Shown here: positions 49,801 through 58,679 of the stretch, piece by piece
How positions within the stretch are numbered: position 1 is the first letter of the stretch
Layout of the letters: each line of letters begins with the position of its first letter
DNA from: JACRBR01 sp964371355
Lineage (GTDB): Bacteria > Chloroflexota > Dehalococcoidia > DSTF01 > JACRBR01
Assembly: GCA_964371355.1 (NCBI GenBank)
Contig: CAYJMG010000008.1
Span: 1-64,000, forward strand
DNA: 64,000 bases
Reading direction: 5' to 3'
The notes under the pieces: model-generated
The model's input: only the letters and a program-made list of their open reading frames with translations
Told to the model about the DNA's origin: nothing
Database searches by the model: none
Position numbers and translations under genes: made by a program

Positions 49801-49820
49801 CGACATTGCTCGGCAGTTTT
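49801..49820. repeat. 20-base direct repeat, copy 2
   Basis: Identical to 49720-49739. Both copies are followed within 30 bases by GAGGCGCGG, so the repeat unit may be longer with a diverged middle. Confidence 0.75.
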
Positions 49821-50355
49821 GGCTCTCGGCCGAGGCGCGGGTGGTCTTAGCCGCTTCGATAAGTGTCAATTTCTCAGATTCAAGTGTGCGCATTTCAGAT
49901 TCGTTGAACGGTAATTTTCGGTCCGTGTCGGCCGCGCAGCGGGTCAGCCTGTCAGCCGGGCCGGGGGCAGTCGGTCGGTCTGCGCCGTGGGAGGAGCGTA
50001 AGAGGTTGGGTGCGCGATCTCCAAGCGCGCCAGATCACTTTGGGGAAGAAGAGCGAGGAGCAATCGGGAAAGGGTGAAAGCGGGGTGGCTCCTCAGCGTG
50101 GTGGCGAATTGGGCGCTGGTTCACTGCGACGAAGCTGAAGCTCGCCGGGTAGTGAGGTGTCCGCGGGTACTGGGGTGGCTGATGCGGCGTGCCGCCGGGC
50201 TGCCGCGTCGGATGGCGCGGGGGGTTCGGGCACGCCGCGGCGTGCCCCTACGGATCTGGATGGACGACTGGCGGCGGGGGCGGGGCTTCGTTATTGTCAG
50301 CAGCGACTGACTACCGGCTACTGACGTACCTGGCGACTGCCACTTATCACACCTG

Positions 50356-50748
50356 ATGAAGCTCTTCACGCTTGCCGAGGCCGAAGCGATGCTGCCGCAG
50401 GTGCGAGAGGAGCTGTTGGCCATGCAGGCCCGGAAGCGTGAGGTGGATGAGCTGCGCTCGAAGCTCGAGCGCGCCGTAAGCACGACGGGCGGCAACGGCC
50501 ACGTCCGCGACGAGAACACGCTCGCTGAACAACGCCGCCGGGCCGAGGCGCTCGTCGACGAGATCAACCAGCGGCTTCGCGTGTTGAATGACTGGGGCGT
50601 CGAGCTGAAGGGTCTCGACGAAGGTCTGATCGACTTCCCCAGCGAACGCGACGGGCGCGTGGTCTATCTCTGCTGGCGGCTCGGGGAGGACGCCATCGAG
50701 TGGTGGCACGAGATCGACGCCGGGTTCGCCGGACGCCAGCCGTTGTAG
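50356..50748 (+). CDS. DUF2203 family protein
   Basis: A 130-residue helical protein with the DUF2203 layout: FTLAEAEAMLPQVREEL, then a Lys/Arg-rich coiled-coil helix, LRVLNDWGVELKGLDEGLIDFP and the closing RVVYLCWRLGEDAIEWWHEIDAGFAGRQPL in two pieces. Function unknown; the family is common in actinobacteria and Chloroflexota. It stands 79 bases before the methyltransferase gene. Confidence 0.88.
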   Translation: MKLFTLAEAEAMLPQVREELLAMQARKREVDELRSKLERAVSTTGGNGHVRDENTLAEQRRRAEALVDEINQRLRVLNDWGVELKGLDEGLIDFPSERDGRVVYLCWRLGEDAIEWWHEIDAGFAGRQPL

Positions 50749-50827
50749 TCGAAGCGCGTGATGCTGCGTTTTCCGCAGCGCCCACGCGATTGACCGCAAT
50801 CCGGACCGAACATACGATCAGGTTCGC

Positions 50828-51469
50828 GTGTACGAAGACGAATCTCGTGCCCTGAAGCATTATGCGCGGCGCGCCCGGCTGTACGACTGGACGAATCGTC
50901 TCGCCGCGTTGTTGCGTGGTACGTCGGGGAAGAAGGAGCGGCTCAAGGCGATCGAGCGCCTGCGGTTGCGGGCTGGCAGCAGAGTCCTCGAGGTCTGCAG
51001 CGGGACTGGCACGAACCTCGTGCTTATGCACGAGGCCTTCCCGGGCTGGCTTGAGCTGGTGGGCGTGGACATTTCGCGAGCGATGCTGCGTCGCAGCCGC
51101 GTCAAAGGGGAGCAGCACTCGATCCGGGCGTCATTTGTAGAGGGCGAAGCCTCGCGCCTTCCCTTCCGGGACGGTTGTTTCGATGCTGTCCTTCAGCACG
51201 GTGGGTTCGCCGAGTTCGGCGACAAGCCGCGAGCGATGCGGGAGATGTTGCGTGTGGCGCGGCCGGGCGGGCATGTCGTGCTGTGCGATGTCGGCGTGCC
51301 GACGGATCGCCGGATGTCGTGGGTGAACCGCATGCTCATGAAGACGCAACCGGTGTACGAGCACCCGCCGCCGGTCGACCTGGTGCCGCCGTACGTCACC
51401 GACCGCGAACTGACGTGGATCGGAGGCGGGGCCTGGTATCTTATGGACTTCACGAAGCCGGCCTCCTGA
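50828..51469 (+). CDS. class I SAM-dependent methyltransferase (UbiE-like)
   Basis: A 213-residue methyltransferase. Motif I is VLEVCSGTGTNL, motif II GVDISRAML, and EGEASRLPFRDGCFDAV and RVARPGGHVVLCDVG match the UbiE/COQ5 lineage. The acceptor is unknown; it could modify quinones or lipids. The GTG start at 50828 begins YEDESRALKHYARRA, a common N-terminus in this group. Confidence 0.88.
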   Translation: MYEDESRALKHYARRARLYDWTNRLAALLRGTSGKKERLKAIERLRLRAGSRVLEVCSGTGTNLVLMHEAFPGWLELVGVDISRAMLRRSRVKGEQHSIRASFVEGEASRLPFRDGCFDAVLQHGGFAEFGDKPRAMREMLRVARPGGHVVLCDVGVPTDRRMSWVNRMLMKTQPVYEHPPPVDLVPPYVTDRELTWIGGGAWYLMDFTKPAS

Positions 51470-51678
51470 TCTGCCGTGGAGTGGCCTATCGACCGCCTGA
51501 TCGCGGCGGGTCCGCCGCGCGAACCAGCAGCAACGGATAGACATAAGTGAGGCCCGGTCACGCGACCAACGGATAGAGCGCGTTATCCTTATGCAGGCCT
51601 CGAATTGCGATTACAGAAGGCGTGGGGGAGAATAACTCCTGAATCGGGCAGGACTCCCCACGAAGCCAGGGTGGTGTA

Positions 51679-52185
51679 ATGAAAGCAACCGTCGTCGAAG
51701 CGCGCCGTGAGACCGTCTCCCGTTCCGACGCTCCCGCCGCCCGCGTCCTGTGCGAGGCCCTGGAATACGAGACCACCGAGGCGCCAGAATTCATCGACAT
51801 CACCGACGACGTCGTGGCCGTGGTCGAGGCAGCGGGCATTCAGTTCGGCCAGGTCGCCATTTTCTCCCAGCACACCACCTGCGCCGTCAAGATCAACGAG
51901 CACGAGCCCCTGCTCCTGCGCGACCTCGCGCGGACGCTCCGCCAGTTCGCCCCCCCGAATGCCTACTACGAGCACAACGACTTTAGCCGCCGGACCGTCA
52001 ATATGAATCCGGACGAGTGCGCGAACGGCCACGCCCACGTCCAGCACCTGTTCCTCGGCTCCAGCGAGACCATCCCGGTCGTGGATGGGCGGATCACGCT
52101 GGGTACCTGGCAGCGGGTGTTCCTGATCGAGCTGGACCACCCCCGACGCCGGCGCGTGCTGGTGAACGTCGTCGGCACCGCCTGA
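51679..52185 (+). CDS. yjbQ: YjbQ, secondary thiamine-phosphate synthase enzyme
   Basis: A 168-residue protein of the UPF0047/YjbQ family. The His-rich core is present: SQHTTCAVKINEHEPLLLRDL split over strands, then HAHVQHLFLGSSETIPV and LGTWQRVFLIELDHPRRR. YjbQ proteins have weak thiamine-phosphate-synthase activity and can replace ThiE. Here a full ThiE is present as well, so it is a second route or does something else. The start is the ATG at 51679. Confidence 0.92.
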   Translation: MKATVVEARRETVSRSDAPAARVLCEALEYETTEAPEFIDITDDVVAVVEAAGIQFGQVAIFSQHTTCAVKINEHEPLLLRDLARTLRQFAPPNAYYEHNDFSRRTVNMNPDECANGHAHVQHLFLGSSETIPVVDGRITLGTWQRVFLIELDHPRRRRVLVNVVGTA

Positions 52186-52202
52186 TTCCACGCCCGATCC
52201 CG

Positions 52203-52871
52203 ATGCAACCTGAAACGCCGCCCGCTGGACAACGCGTGCGGACGGTCGCGCATCGCGCCGGTAACAACCTGCACGCGCTGGAGCTGGCGCTGGACGCGGG
52301 GGTGGATGCGATCGAGTGCGACTTCTGGCACGACCGCGGGCGGCTGACGCTGCGGCACGAGCGCAAGCTGCCCGCGTTACCGGTGTTCTACGACAAGTGG
52401 ATCCTGCGATGGCAGATGGGCCATCTGAACCTGCCCGACCTGCTGCGCGAGATCAACTTCCGCGCGCAGCTCTTCCTCGACATCAAGTCCGCCTCGCCGG
52501 CCGCCGCTCACGCTGTCCTCGACCTCTACCACGACCACGAGTCGATGATGCCACCCGCGATCGTTTCGTCGCAGGTGTGGGGACTGCTCGACCGCATCGC
52601 CGCCGCCGGCACGGACATGCGGACCTGCTACTCGATTGGGGCGAAGGGCCAGATCGAGGCGATCCTGAGACGGGCGGAGGTGGACCCGGTGCCGCACGGC
52701 GTATCGATCCGGCACACACTGCTCTCGCCTGAGGTGGTCGCGCGGCTCCATGGCGCGGGGCTGCGCGTCTACGCGTGGACGGTGAACACCGCGCACCGCG
52801 CGGCCGAGCTACGGGCGTGGGGCGTGGATGCGGTGATCTCGGATGATCTGGCAGTGCTGGCCGGGGATTAG
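52203..52871 (+). CDS. glycerophosphodiester phosphodiesterase
   Basis: A 222-residue TIM-barrel GDPD that cleaves glycerophosphodiesters to glycerol-3-phosphate and an alcohol. Catalytic residues are His17-Arg18 (VAHRAGNN), Glu38 and Asp40 (AIECDFWHD), His52 (LRHERK), Asp and Lys in LDIKSA, and VYAWTVNT near the end. It is shorter than the E. coli enzymes and has no signal peptide, so it should be cytosolic. It starts 17 bases after yjbQ. Confidence 0.9.
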   Translation: MQPETPPAGQRVRTVAHRAGNNLHALELALDAGVDAIECDFWHDRGRLTLRHERKLPALPVFYDKWILRWQMGHLNLPDLLREINFRAQLFLDIKSASPAAAHAVLDLYHDHESMMPPAIVSSQVWGLLDRIAAAGTDMRTCYSIGAKGQIEAILRRAEVDPVPHGVSIRHTLLSPEVVARLHGAGLRVYAWTVNTAHRAAELRAWGVDAVISDDLAVLAGD

Positions 52872-52918
52872 GGACAGGGGACAGGGGATTAGGGACAGAG
52901 GACAGGGGACAGGGAGCT
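52868..52918. repeat. short-period repeat GGGACAGGGGATTAGGGACAGG
   Basis: Units of GGGACAG(A)GG and GGGATTA alternate seven times between the phosphodiesterase stop and the convergent ABC ATPase gene. It is of the same simple kind as the other intergenic short-period repeats and abuts two stop codons. Confidence 0.6.
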
Positions 52919-54008
52919 ACTTTGGGATGAGGTGGACGGCCGTCGCCTTGAAGGTGATGGCGACTTCGGTCCCCGTCTCGAAGTTCAGCTCGTCGAGGGA
53001 ACGGCGGGTGATCCTCGCGATCACGGGGAAGCCGCAGTCGACCTCGACGCGGGCGTCCGAGCCGGTGCGTATGACGCGCGTGACGTAGCCTGTCACGCGG
53101 TTGCGCACACTGGTGCCGTGCGCGGATTCGCCCGCGGGTTCGATGCTCACGTCCTCCGGCCGCAGGCAGACGAGGGCTCGCGCGAACTCGCCGGTGTCCA
53201 CGGCCTCAATCTCATGACCGCCGGCTCGCAGTAGCACAAGCCCGTCGCCGCGGCCGGTCACCTCGGCCGGCACGATCGTCTCGATACCCACGAACGCCGC
53301 GACCTCCTCGTCGGCGGGAGCGCCGAACACCTCCTCCGGCGGTCCGAGCTGACGGATGCGCCCGCCGATCATCACCGCCACTCGATCGCCCAGCCGCGCG
53401 GCTTCGTCGTGATCGTGCGTCACCAGTACGGTCGTCGTCCGCGTCTCCGCCAGTGCGGCCGCCAGGTCATCGGTGATGGCCGCGCGCGTGGGCGTGTCGA
53501 GCGCGGAGAACGGCTCGTCGAGCAACAGCACCTCCGGCTGTAGGGCGAACGCGCGCGCAAGGCTCACGCGCTGCGCCTCGCCGCCCGACAGCGTGCGCGC
53601 GGAGCGCCGTGCGAGATCCAGCACGCCGAACCTGTCGAGCCACCGCAGCGCCCGCGGGCGGCGGTCGTGTCCACGGATGCCACGGAGGCCGAGGCCGGCC
53701 TCCACGTTGCCGAGCACCGACCGGTCCAGCAGCAGCGGTTCCTGGAAAACGACGGCCATGCGCCGCCGCAGCGCCAGCTCCCGTCCCCGCGTGGCCGCGC
53801 CTTCGAACAGCACCTCGCCCGGCGACGATCGCTCCAGAAGCGCCAGGTGCAGGAGCAGCGTGGTCTTGCCGGCGCCGTTCGGTCCGACGATCGCGAGCAC
53901 TTCGCCGGCCGGCACCGACAGCGCGGGAACGTCGACGACTATGCGCCCCGTGCGGCGCCCACCCCGCCGCACGAGCAGCCCGCGCACCGCCAGCGCGTCG
54001 CCCGTCAT
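52917..54008 (-). CDS. tungstate/molybdate-type ABC transporter ATPase
   Basis: A 363-residue ABC ATPase with Walker A VGPNGAGKTT (41-50), signature TLSGGEAQR, Walker B VLLLDEP, His switch VTHDHDEA and a C-terminal TOBE-like oxyanion-sensing domain (VRNRVTGYVTRVIRTGSDARVEV in two parts). It pairs with the TupB-like permease; the ATG overlaps the permease stop (TGATG). Its placement with TupA/TupB indicates tungstate, with molybdate possible. Confidence 0.9.
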   Translation of the reverse strand: MTGDALAVRGLLVRRGGRRTGRIVVDVPALSVPAGEVLAIVGPNGAGKTTLLLHLALLERSSPGEVLFEGAATRGRELALRRRMAVVFQEPLLLDRSVLGNVEAGLGLRGIRGHDRRPRALRWLDRFGVLDLARRSARTLSGGEAQRVSLARAFALQPEVLLLDEPFSALDTPTRAAITDDLAAALAETRTTTVLVTHDHDEAARLGDRVAVMIGGRIRQLGPPEEVFGAPADEEVAAFVGIETIVPAEVTGRGDGLVLLRAGGHEIEAVDTGEFARALVCLRPEDVSIEPAGESAHGTSVRNRVTGYVTRVIRTGSDARVEVDCGFPVIARITRRSLDELNFETGTEVAITFKATAVHLIPK

Positions 54009-54772
54009 CAGCGCTGCGCCCACGGATGGAGCGGGCCGCCCGTATGAGCCGGCTCCGGCTCCGGCCCGCCGAAGCGGTCATGGCGCATGCCGAGCTGGAT
54101 CCAGGTGAACAGCAGGTTCACGGCGATCATCATCGCCAGCAGGATGATGCCGAAGGCGAGGGCCTCGCCGAAGTTGCCGCGGCTCTGCTCGAAGAGGACG
54201 GCGCCGGTCAGCACTCGGGTGTGCTGGGGGTCGTTGGCGCCCACCATCACCGACGCGCCGACCTCTGAGATCGCCGCTCCGAAGCCGGCCATGACAGCGG
54301 CCAGCACCGGCAGGCGTACCTCCTGCAGCAGTATCCACAGCATCTGCAGACGCGACGCCCCCAGCGCGTACACCTGGAGCCGCAGACGCGGGTTCAGCGA
54401 CGCCAGCGACGCCGCGGTGAATCCGGTGATGACGGGCGTGGCGATGATGGCCTGCGCGATGATCATGGCCCTGGTCGTATATATCCAGTCGAGCTGCCCG
54501 AGGGGGCCGCTACGCCACAGCAGGATCGCGATCACGAGACCGACGACCACCGGGGGGAGCCCCATGCCCGTATTGACGGTGGCGAGGACGAGCAGCCGTC
54601 CCGGGAACCGATTGAATGCGATCGCCGCGCCGAGGCCAATTCCGAGGACGAGGGCGATCGCCGTGGCCGTGCCGGATACATAGATCGAGCGCCGGGCGAT
54701 CTCGTAGACGTCGTGCTCGTTGTGTACGAGCAGATCGAACGCTTCTCGCAGGCCCTCCCAGATCAGATCCAT
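54008..54772 (-). CDS. tungstate ABC transporter permease (TupB-like)
   Basis: A 254-residue permease with five to six membrane segments and the loop EVGASVMVGANDPQHTRVLTG, in which the EAA-type coupling helix is found. It also has IYVSGTATAIALVLGIGLG and VNTGMGLPPVVVGLVIAIL. The set TupA-TupB-ATPase in one transcript defines the transporter. It is followed by the ATPase with coupled translation. Confidence 0.9.
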   Translation of the reverse strand: MDLIWEGLREAFDLLVHNEHDVYEIARRSIYVSGTATAIALVLGIGLGAAIAFNRFPGRLLVLATVNTGMGLPPVVVGLVIAILLWRSGPLGQLDWIYTTRAMIIAQAIIATPVITGFTAASLASLNPRLRLQVYALGASRLQMLWILLQEVRLPVLAAVMAGFGAAISEVGASVMVGANDPQHTRVLTGAVLFEQSRGNFGEALAFGIILLAMMIAVNLLFTWIQLGMRHDRFGGPEPEPAHTGGPLHPWAQR

Positions 54773-54836
54773 CGGTCAACCTCCGGCCGCTCCCGCCTTG
54801 CAAGGTTGTCTGGCCCACAGGCTAACCGGCCGGGTC

Positions 54837-55835
54837 CTAACCGGCAGGTTCGGGCTTGCCGGCGTCCGGGAAGAACAGCGGCTCGCCGAAGTCCTGCACA
54901 CCGAACTCGCCGATGATCTGCTGGATGTCCGCGCGTGTGATCCACGCCACGAACGCCCGCGCGCCAGCCGCGTTTACGTCGGGGTGCTGGTCCGGGTTCA
55001 CGACGATCACGTGGTACACATTCAGCAGCGCCGGGTCGCCCTGCAGCAGGACCTCGAGGTCGAGGTTGTCCTTCTGCGCCAGGTAGGTCGCGCGGTCGCT
55101 GATGGTGTAGCCGGACTTCTGATTCGCGACTTGCAGCGTGGCGCCCATTCCCTGCCCGGTCTCCTCGTACCAGCTCTGGCCCGCCGGGTCGATCGCCGCC
55201 GCCGTCCAGAGCTTCTTCTCGAGCGCGTGTGTGCCCGAGTCATCCCCGCGGCTGATGAAGCGCACTTCGGTCGAGGCCTGCGCCGCCGCGATCGCCTTCA
55301 GGGCGTCATCGGCCCGCTCCTGGTCCGCGACGGCCGCAGGGTCACCGACCGGCCCGACGATGATGAAGTCGTTGTGCATGACGAGCGTGCGCTCGATGCC
55401 GTTTCCCTCGTCCACCATCTTCTGCTCGGCGGCGGGAGAGTGCACCAGCAGCACGTCGGCGTCGCCACGCGCACCCTGCTCTATGGCTGCGCCGGAGCCG
55501 ACGGCGACGGTCTTCACGGTGTAGCCGGTCTCGTCCTCGAACATGGGGATCAGCACGTCCAGCAGGCCGCTGTCCTGGGTGCTGGTGGTCGTCGCGAGGA
55601 TGATCTCGCCGCTTGCCTTCGTCGGCTGGGTCGCCGGGCCGGAAACGCGCGTAGGGGTCTCCCCGCCGCTACTCTCTGCGGTGTTGATCGCCGCCTGCGT
55701 CAGCTCGGTGGTGGGGTTGACTGTCGGCACCGTGGGGGTCTCGGCGCCGCCATCCCCGTCGCCGCCGCACGCCAGCACGGCGAACATTGAGGCGACCGCT
55801 AATGCGGCCAGCAGCCATCGTCGGCGGTGTATCAC
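54837..55835 (-). CDS. tungstate-binding lipoprotein (TupA-like)
   Basis: A 332-residue binding protein. The signal peptide ends FAVLAC, giving a lipobox Cys23, then a Thr/Pro linker. The mature part begins ILATTTSTQDSGLLDVLIP, the TupA hallmark, and continues VAVGSGAAIEQGARGDADVLLVHSP and FISRGDDSGTH, the oxyanion-binding elements. GTG at 55835 follows GGGAGGG. Its gene is first in the three-gene transporter operon. Confidence 0.93.
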   Translation of the reverse strand: MIHRRRWLLAALAVASMFAVLACGGDGDGGAETPTVPTVNPTTELTQAAINTAESSGGETPTRVSGPATQPTKASGEIILATTTSTQDSGLLDVLIPMFEDETGYTVKTVAVGSGAAIEQGARGDADVLLVHSPAAEQKMVDEGNGIERTLVMHNDFIIVGPVGDPAAVADQERADDALKAIAAAQASTEVRFISRGDDSGTHALEKKLWTAAAIDPAGQSWYEETGQGMGATLQVANQKSGYTISDRATYLAQKDNLDLEVLLQGDPALLNVYHVIVVNPDQHPDVNAAGARAFVAWITRADIQQIIGEFGVQDFGEPLFFPDAGKPEPAG

Positions 55836-55931
55836 GGGCGTCCCTCCCACGAACTCGTCATCGCTATGCTGGCGCGAGCATAGCGATTCGCCGGGGATGC
55901 GTCCACCAGCCGTCGTGGTTTGAGGGATGCG

Positions 55932-56267
55932 TCAGGCCTGCCCGAACGATCGGCGGAAGTCCTGCTCCAGGTGGGCGTCGGCCGCGTCCCGGAACCGCTC
56001 GAACTGGTCCACGAGCCGTTTGGCTTCGGGCGTCAGCCGGGAGCCACCGCCGCCCGGCCCGCCGGCCGCGCTTTCGAGCAGCTTCACGTCCAGGTTCCGC
56101 TCGATCTCTTTGACCTTGCCCCACGCGCGGCGGTAGGAAAGCCCCATCGCCTGCGCCGCGTCCGAGAGCGAGCCCGTCTCGTCGATCAGACGCAGCAGGC
56201 GGACGCGATAGTCGCTTAGCACGAGCTTCCCGTCCTGCTCCAGCCAGACCTTGAGGCGCGGTTCCAT
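55932..56267 (-). CDS. ModE-like N-terminal HTH regulator
   Basis: A 111-residue protein that is only the ModE DNA-binding domain: winged helix RVRLLRLIDETGSLSDAAQAMGLSYRRAWGKVKEIER (given here as RLLRLIDETGS and GLSYRRAWGKVKEIE) and RLTPEAKRLVDQF. The TOBE molybdate-binding half is missing. It is likely the regulator of the adjacent tungstate transporter or acts with a separate sensor. Confidence 0.88.
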   Translation of the reverse strand: MEPRLKVWLEQDGKLVLSDYRVRLLRLIDETGSLSDAAQAMGLSYRRAWGKVKEIERNLDVKLLESAAGGPGGGGSRLTPEAKRLVDQFERFRDAADAHLEQDFRRSFGQA

Positions 56268-56309
56268 GCGGTCAGAGTACCCGCCTGCGGTGAGCAGGTG
56301 ACAGCTTGG

Positions 56310-58037
56310 TCAGGAGGCGACACGGGGCGGTTCCGAGGCCTGCGACGACTGCTCGGGCACCGGGCGCGGCAGTCCGCCGCGTGGCTCGAGCGCCTCGCTC
56401 ATGCCGTCCGCCTCGCTAGCACCATCGCTGGCGGGCTCGAAGGCGGGCGCGTTCGTGCTGCGGAGTGTGACTTCGCGGAGGAAGAACGCCAGCAAGAATC
56501 CCGCGGCCATCAACGCCGTCGCGACGAGGAAGATCTCCGTGATCGATATCGCCAGCGCGCGCTGCATCGAGGCAATCGTCTCTTCGAACAAGCGCGGGCT
56601 GTCAGCGCCGAACACGGGCCCGAATCCTTCATCCCGCAGCCGTGTCATGGCATTGTCGTCCAGGAGGATCCGCGGATTGTTCAGTGCTGCCAGCAGTGGC
56701 GCGGGCGCCTGCGATCGCACCTGGTCCGGGAGGCCCGCCGCCAGCTCTTCGTTCAGCCGGCGGGTCAGGATCGAGCCCATGATGGCGACGCCGATGGTGC
56801 CGCCGACCGAGCGCGCGAACTGGTTGAGCGATGTGGTTACGCCCATCATCGAGTACGGCACCGAGTTCTGGACGGAGAGGACCAGCGGCGTGAAGGAGGT
56901 ACCCAGGCCAAAGCCCAGGACGGCCATGCCACTCATGCCGACGAGTTGTGACGAGGTCTCGTGCATCGACGAGAGGATGTAGAGGCCGCCGGTCGCTATC
57001 GCGAGGCCGGCGACGCACATCCACTTGTACTTGCCCGTCCGGGAGACGACCTGCCCGCTGATCATGCTGCCGACGACCATCGAGAGCGTCATGGGCATCA
57101 TGACGAGGCCGGAGTTCGTCGCCGAGAAGCCGAGCACGCCCTGCATGAACAGCGGGATGTACACGCTGCCGGAGAACATGGCGGCGCCCGTGACGAAGGT
57201 GATCGCGGTGGCCACGGCGAAGATCCCGCTTCGGAACAGAGAAAACGGGATGACGGGCTCCGGCGCGCGCCGCTCCACGACCCAGAAGATCGCCGCCATC
57301 ACCGACGCGAACGCGAACGAAAGCACCACGGGGGGTGAGGTCCAGCCGAAGTCGGTGCCCGCCCACGAGAAACCGAGCAGGAGCGGCGCGATGGTCGCCG
57401 CGAGCGCGGCCGCGCCGAGGTAGTCCAGCTTACGGCTGGTGTCGCGCTTCGCGCTGGCCGGCAGGACCGTCGCCAGCACGAAGAGCGCCAGGCCGCCCAG
57501 GGGGATGTTCACGTAGAACACCCAGCGCCAGCTCAGGTTGTCCGTGATGTAGCCGCCAACCAGCGGACCGATGACGCTGGCGAGGCCGAAGACGCCGCTC
57601 ATGAGGCCGGCGTACTTGCCGCGCTCGGCCGGCGGGTAGAGGTCGCCGATGATGGCGAACGCATTCGCGAAGATCATGCCGCCACCCAGGCCCTGCACGC
57701 CGCGGAAGATGATGAGCTGGACCATGGACTGCGCCATGCCGGAGATGATCGACCCGGCCAGGAAGACGACGATCCCGACGAGGAAGAGGTTCTTCCGGCC
57801 GTAGATGTCGCCCATCTTGCCGACGATGGGCACGGACGTCGTCGACGCGAGCATGTACGCGGTGAAGACCCAGGAGTACAGCTTCAGGCCGGACAGCTCG
57901 GCGATGATGCGGGGCATCGCCGTGCCGACGATCGTCTGGTCCATCGCCGAGAGGAACAGGCCCAGCATGACCGCCCCGAGGATCGCCCAGCGCTTGCCCG
58001 GATCGAGAGCCTGCAGCGGCGCCTGCTCCATCATCAC
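56310..58037 (-). CDS. MFS drug efflux transporter, DHA2 (EmrB/QacA) type
   Basis: A 575-residue antiporter with 14 predicted membrane helices. Motif A-like GKMGDIYGRKN, LDQTIV-type motif D1 (SAMDQTIVGTAMPRI) and motif C-like GPLVGGYITDNLSWRWVFYINIP-type text are visible as GPLVGGY and LSWRWVFYVN. Such pumps export drugs or dyes using the proton gradient. ATG at 58037, inside the MarR stop region, has GGAGGTGG upstream. Its tail (residues about 545-575) is an acidic, disordered extension. Confidence 0.93.
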   Translation of the reverse strand: MMMEQAPLQALDPGKRWAILGAVMLGLFLSAMDQTIVGTAMPRIIAELSGLKLYSWVFTAYMLASTTSVPIVGKMGDIYGRKNLFLVGIVVFLAGSIISGMAQSMVQLIIFRGVQGLGGGMIFANAFAIIGDLYPPAERGKYAGLMSGVFGLASVIGPLVGGYITDNLSWRWVFYVNIPLGGLALFVLATVLPASAKRDTSRKLDYLGAAALAATIAPLLLGFSWAGTDFGWTSPPVVLSFAFASVMAAIFWVVERRAPEPVIPFSLFRSGIFAVATAITFVTGAAMFSGSVYIPLFMQGVLGFSATNSGLVMMPMTLSMVVGSMISGQVVSRTGKYKWMCVAGLAIATGGLYILSSMHETSSQLVGMSGMAVLGFGLGTSFTPLVLSVQNSVPYSMMGVTTSLNQFARSVGGTIGVAIMGSILTRRLNEELAAGLPDQVRSQAPAPLLAALNNPRILLDDNAMTRLRDEGFGPVFGADSPRLFEETIASMQRALAISITEIFLVATALMAAGFLLAFFLREVTLRSTNAPAFEPASDGASEADGMSEALEPRGGLPRPVPEQSSQASEPPRVAS

Positions 58038-58525
58038 CCATCCACCTCCGCCCCCGTGTGCGCTTCGGCGGCTGCCGCCGCGTTGAGGAAGGTTAGCCCC
58101 TCTACCAGCGTCTCCAGCTCGCGGTCCGAGAGTCGCGACAGGATGCGGTCAAACAGCGCCGCCCCCTCGCGCTCGAGGTCACTGACGATCGCAGTGCCGG
58201 CCTCGGTCAAGTAGTGGTTCACGAACCGGCGGTCGCGGGTGCCCTCTTCCCGACGCAGATAGCCCTGCCGCACCAGGCGGTCCACCAGCCCGGACGCCGT
58301 CGGCGGCGAGACCCGCAGCTGGCCCGAAAGCCACGAGAGGGTGGCCCCAGGCTCCGACCGCAGCAGCAGCAGCGCCCGCACCTGGCCTGTCGTCAGGTCC
58401 GCCTCTGCCCACACGCGCACGCGGATCGGGTCGATGATGGCGAGGGCCTGCCCGTATAGCACCATCGCGAGCCGTTCGCGCGACTCGCGGCCCTCTCCTC
58501 CCGCACCCACTTCTCCCTCGGCCAT
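58034..58525 (-). CDS. MarR-family transcriptional regulator
   Basis: A 163-residue MarR/SlyA-type winged-helix repressor, with LTTGQVRALLLLRSEPGATLSWLS, the recognition helix SPPTASGLVDRLVRQGYL, and wing EEGTRDRRFVNHYLTE. It should sense a ligand and release the MFS gene. The two genes overlap by four bases, so they form one operon. A TTAGC-N5-GCTAA palindrome lies 20 bases upstream of its start. Confidence 0.92.
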   Translation of the reverse strand: MAEGEVGAGGEGRESRERLAMVLYGQALAIIDPIRVRVWAEADLTTGQVRALLLLRSEPGATLSWLSGQLRVSPPTASGLVDRLVRQGYLRREEGTRDRRFVNHYLTEAGTAIVSDLEREGAALFDRILSRLSDRELETLVEGLTFLNAAAAAEAHTGAEVDG

Positions 58526-58544
58526 CCTTCGCCTCCGCCGAATA

Positions 58545-58559
58545 GTTAGCCCCTCGCTA
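58545..58559. promoter_or_regulatory. predicted MarR operator
   Basis: TTAGC-CCCTC-GCTAA, a perfect 15-bp palindrome, lies 20 bases upstream of the marR ATG. MarR proteins bind such short palindromes over their own promoter. Confidence 0.6.
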
Positions 58560-58679
58560 AGAGACTATCGGCTCGAGCGGGGAGCTTCAAGAGGCCATGT
58601 GGCGGGAACAGGCGACCGGGCGGATTGGGGACGGGGATGGGCAAGGGGGGAGGCCGGATGAGAACCGAGCGGGCTTGAC

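Larger units (their letters stand above)
49687..50355. other. 670-base gap with direct repeats and an AT-rich patch
   Basis: The gap contains two copies of a 20-base repeat 81 bp apart, then an AT-rich patch at about 49855-49920 with a repeated CAGATTC word. After 49930 come only GC-rich short frames with no protein signature. The short frames at 49688-50077 and 50074-50310 are not supported. The region may be the scar of a lost element. Confidence 0.6.

Noticed and set aside
49688..50077. Possible small gene spanning the 20-base repeats
   Set aside because: No ribosome site and the translation repeats only because of the direct repeat; codon use is unlike a gene.
50074..50310. Possible 78-codon gene before the DUF2203 gene
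   Set aside because: Arg/Trp-rich, without a motif or ribosome site.
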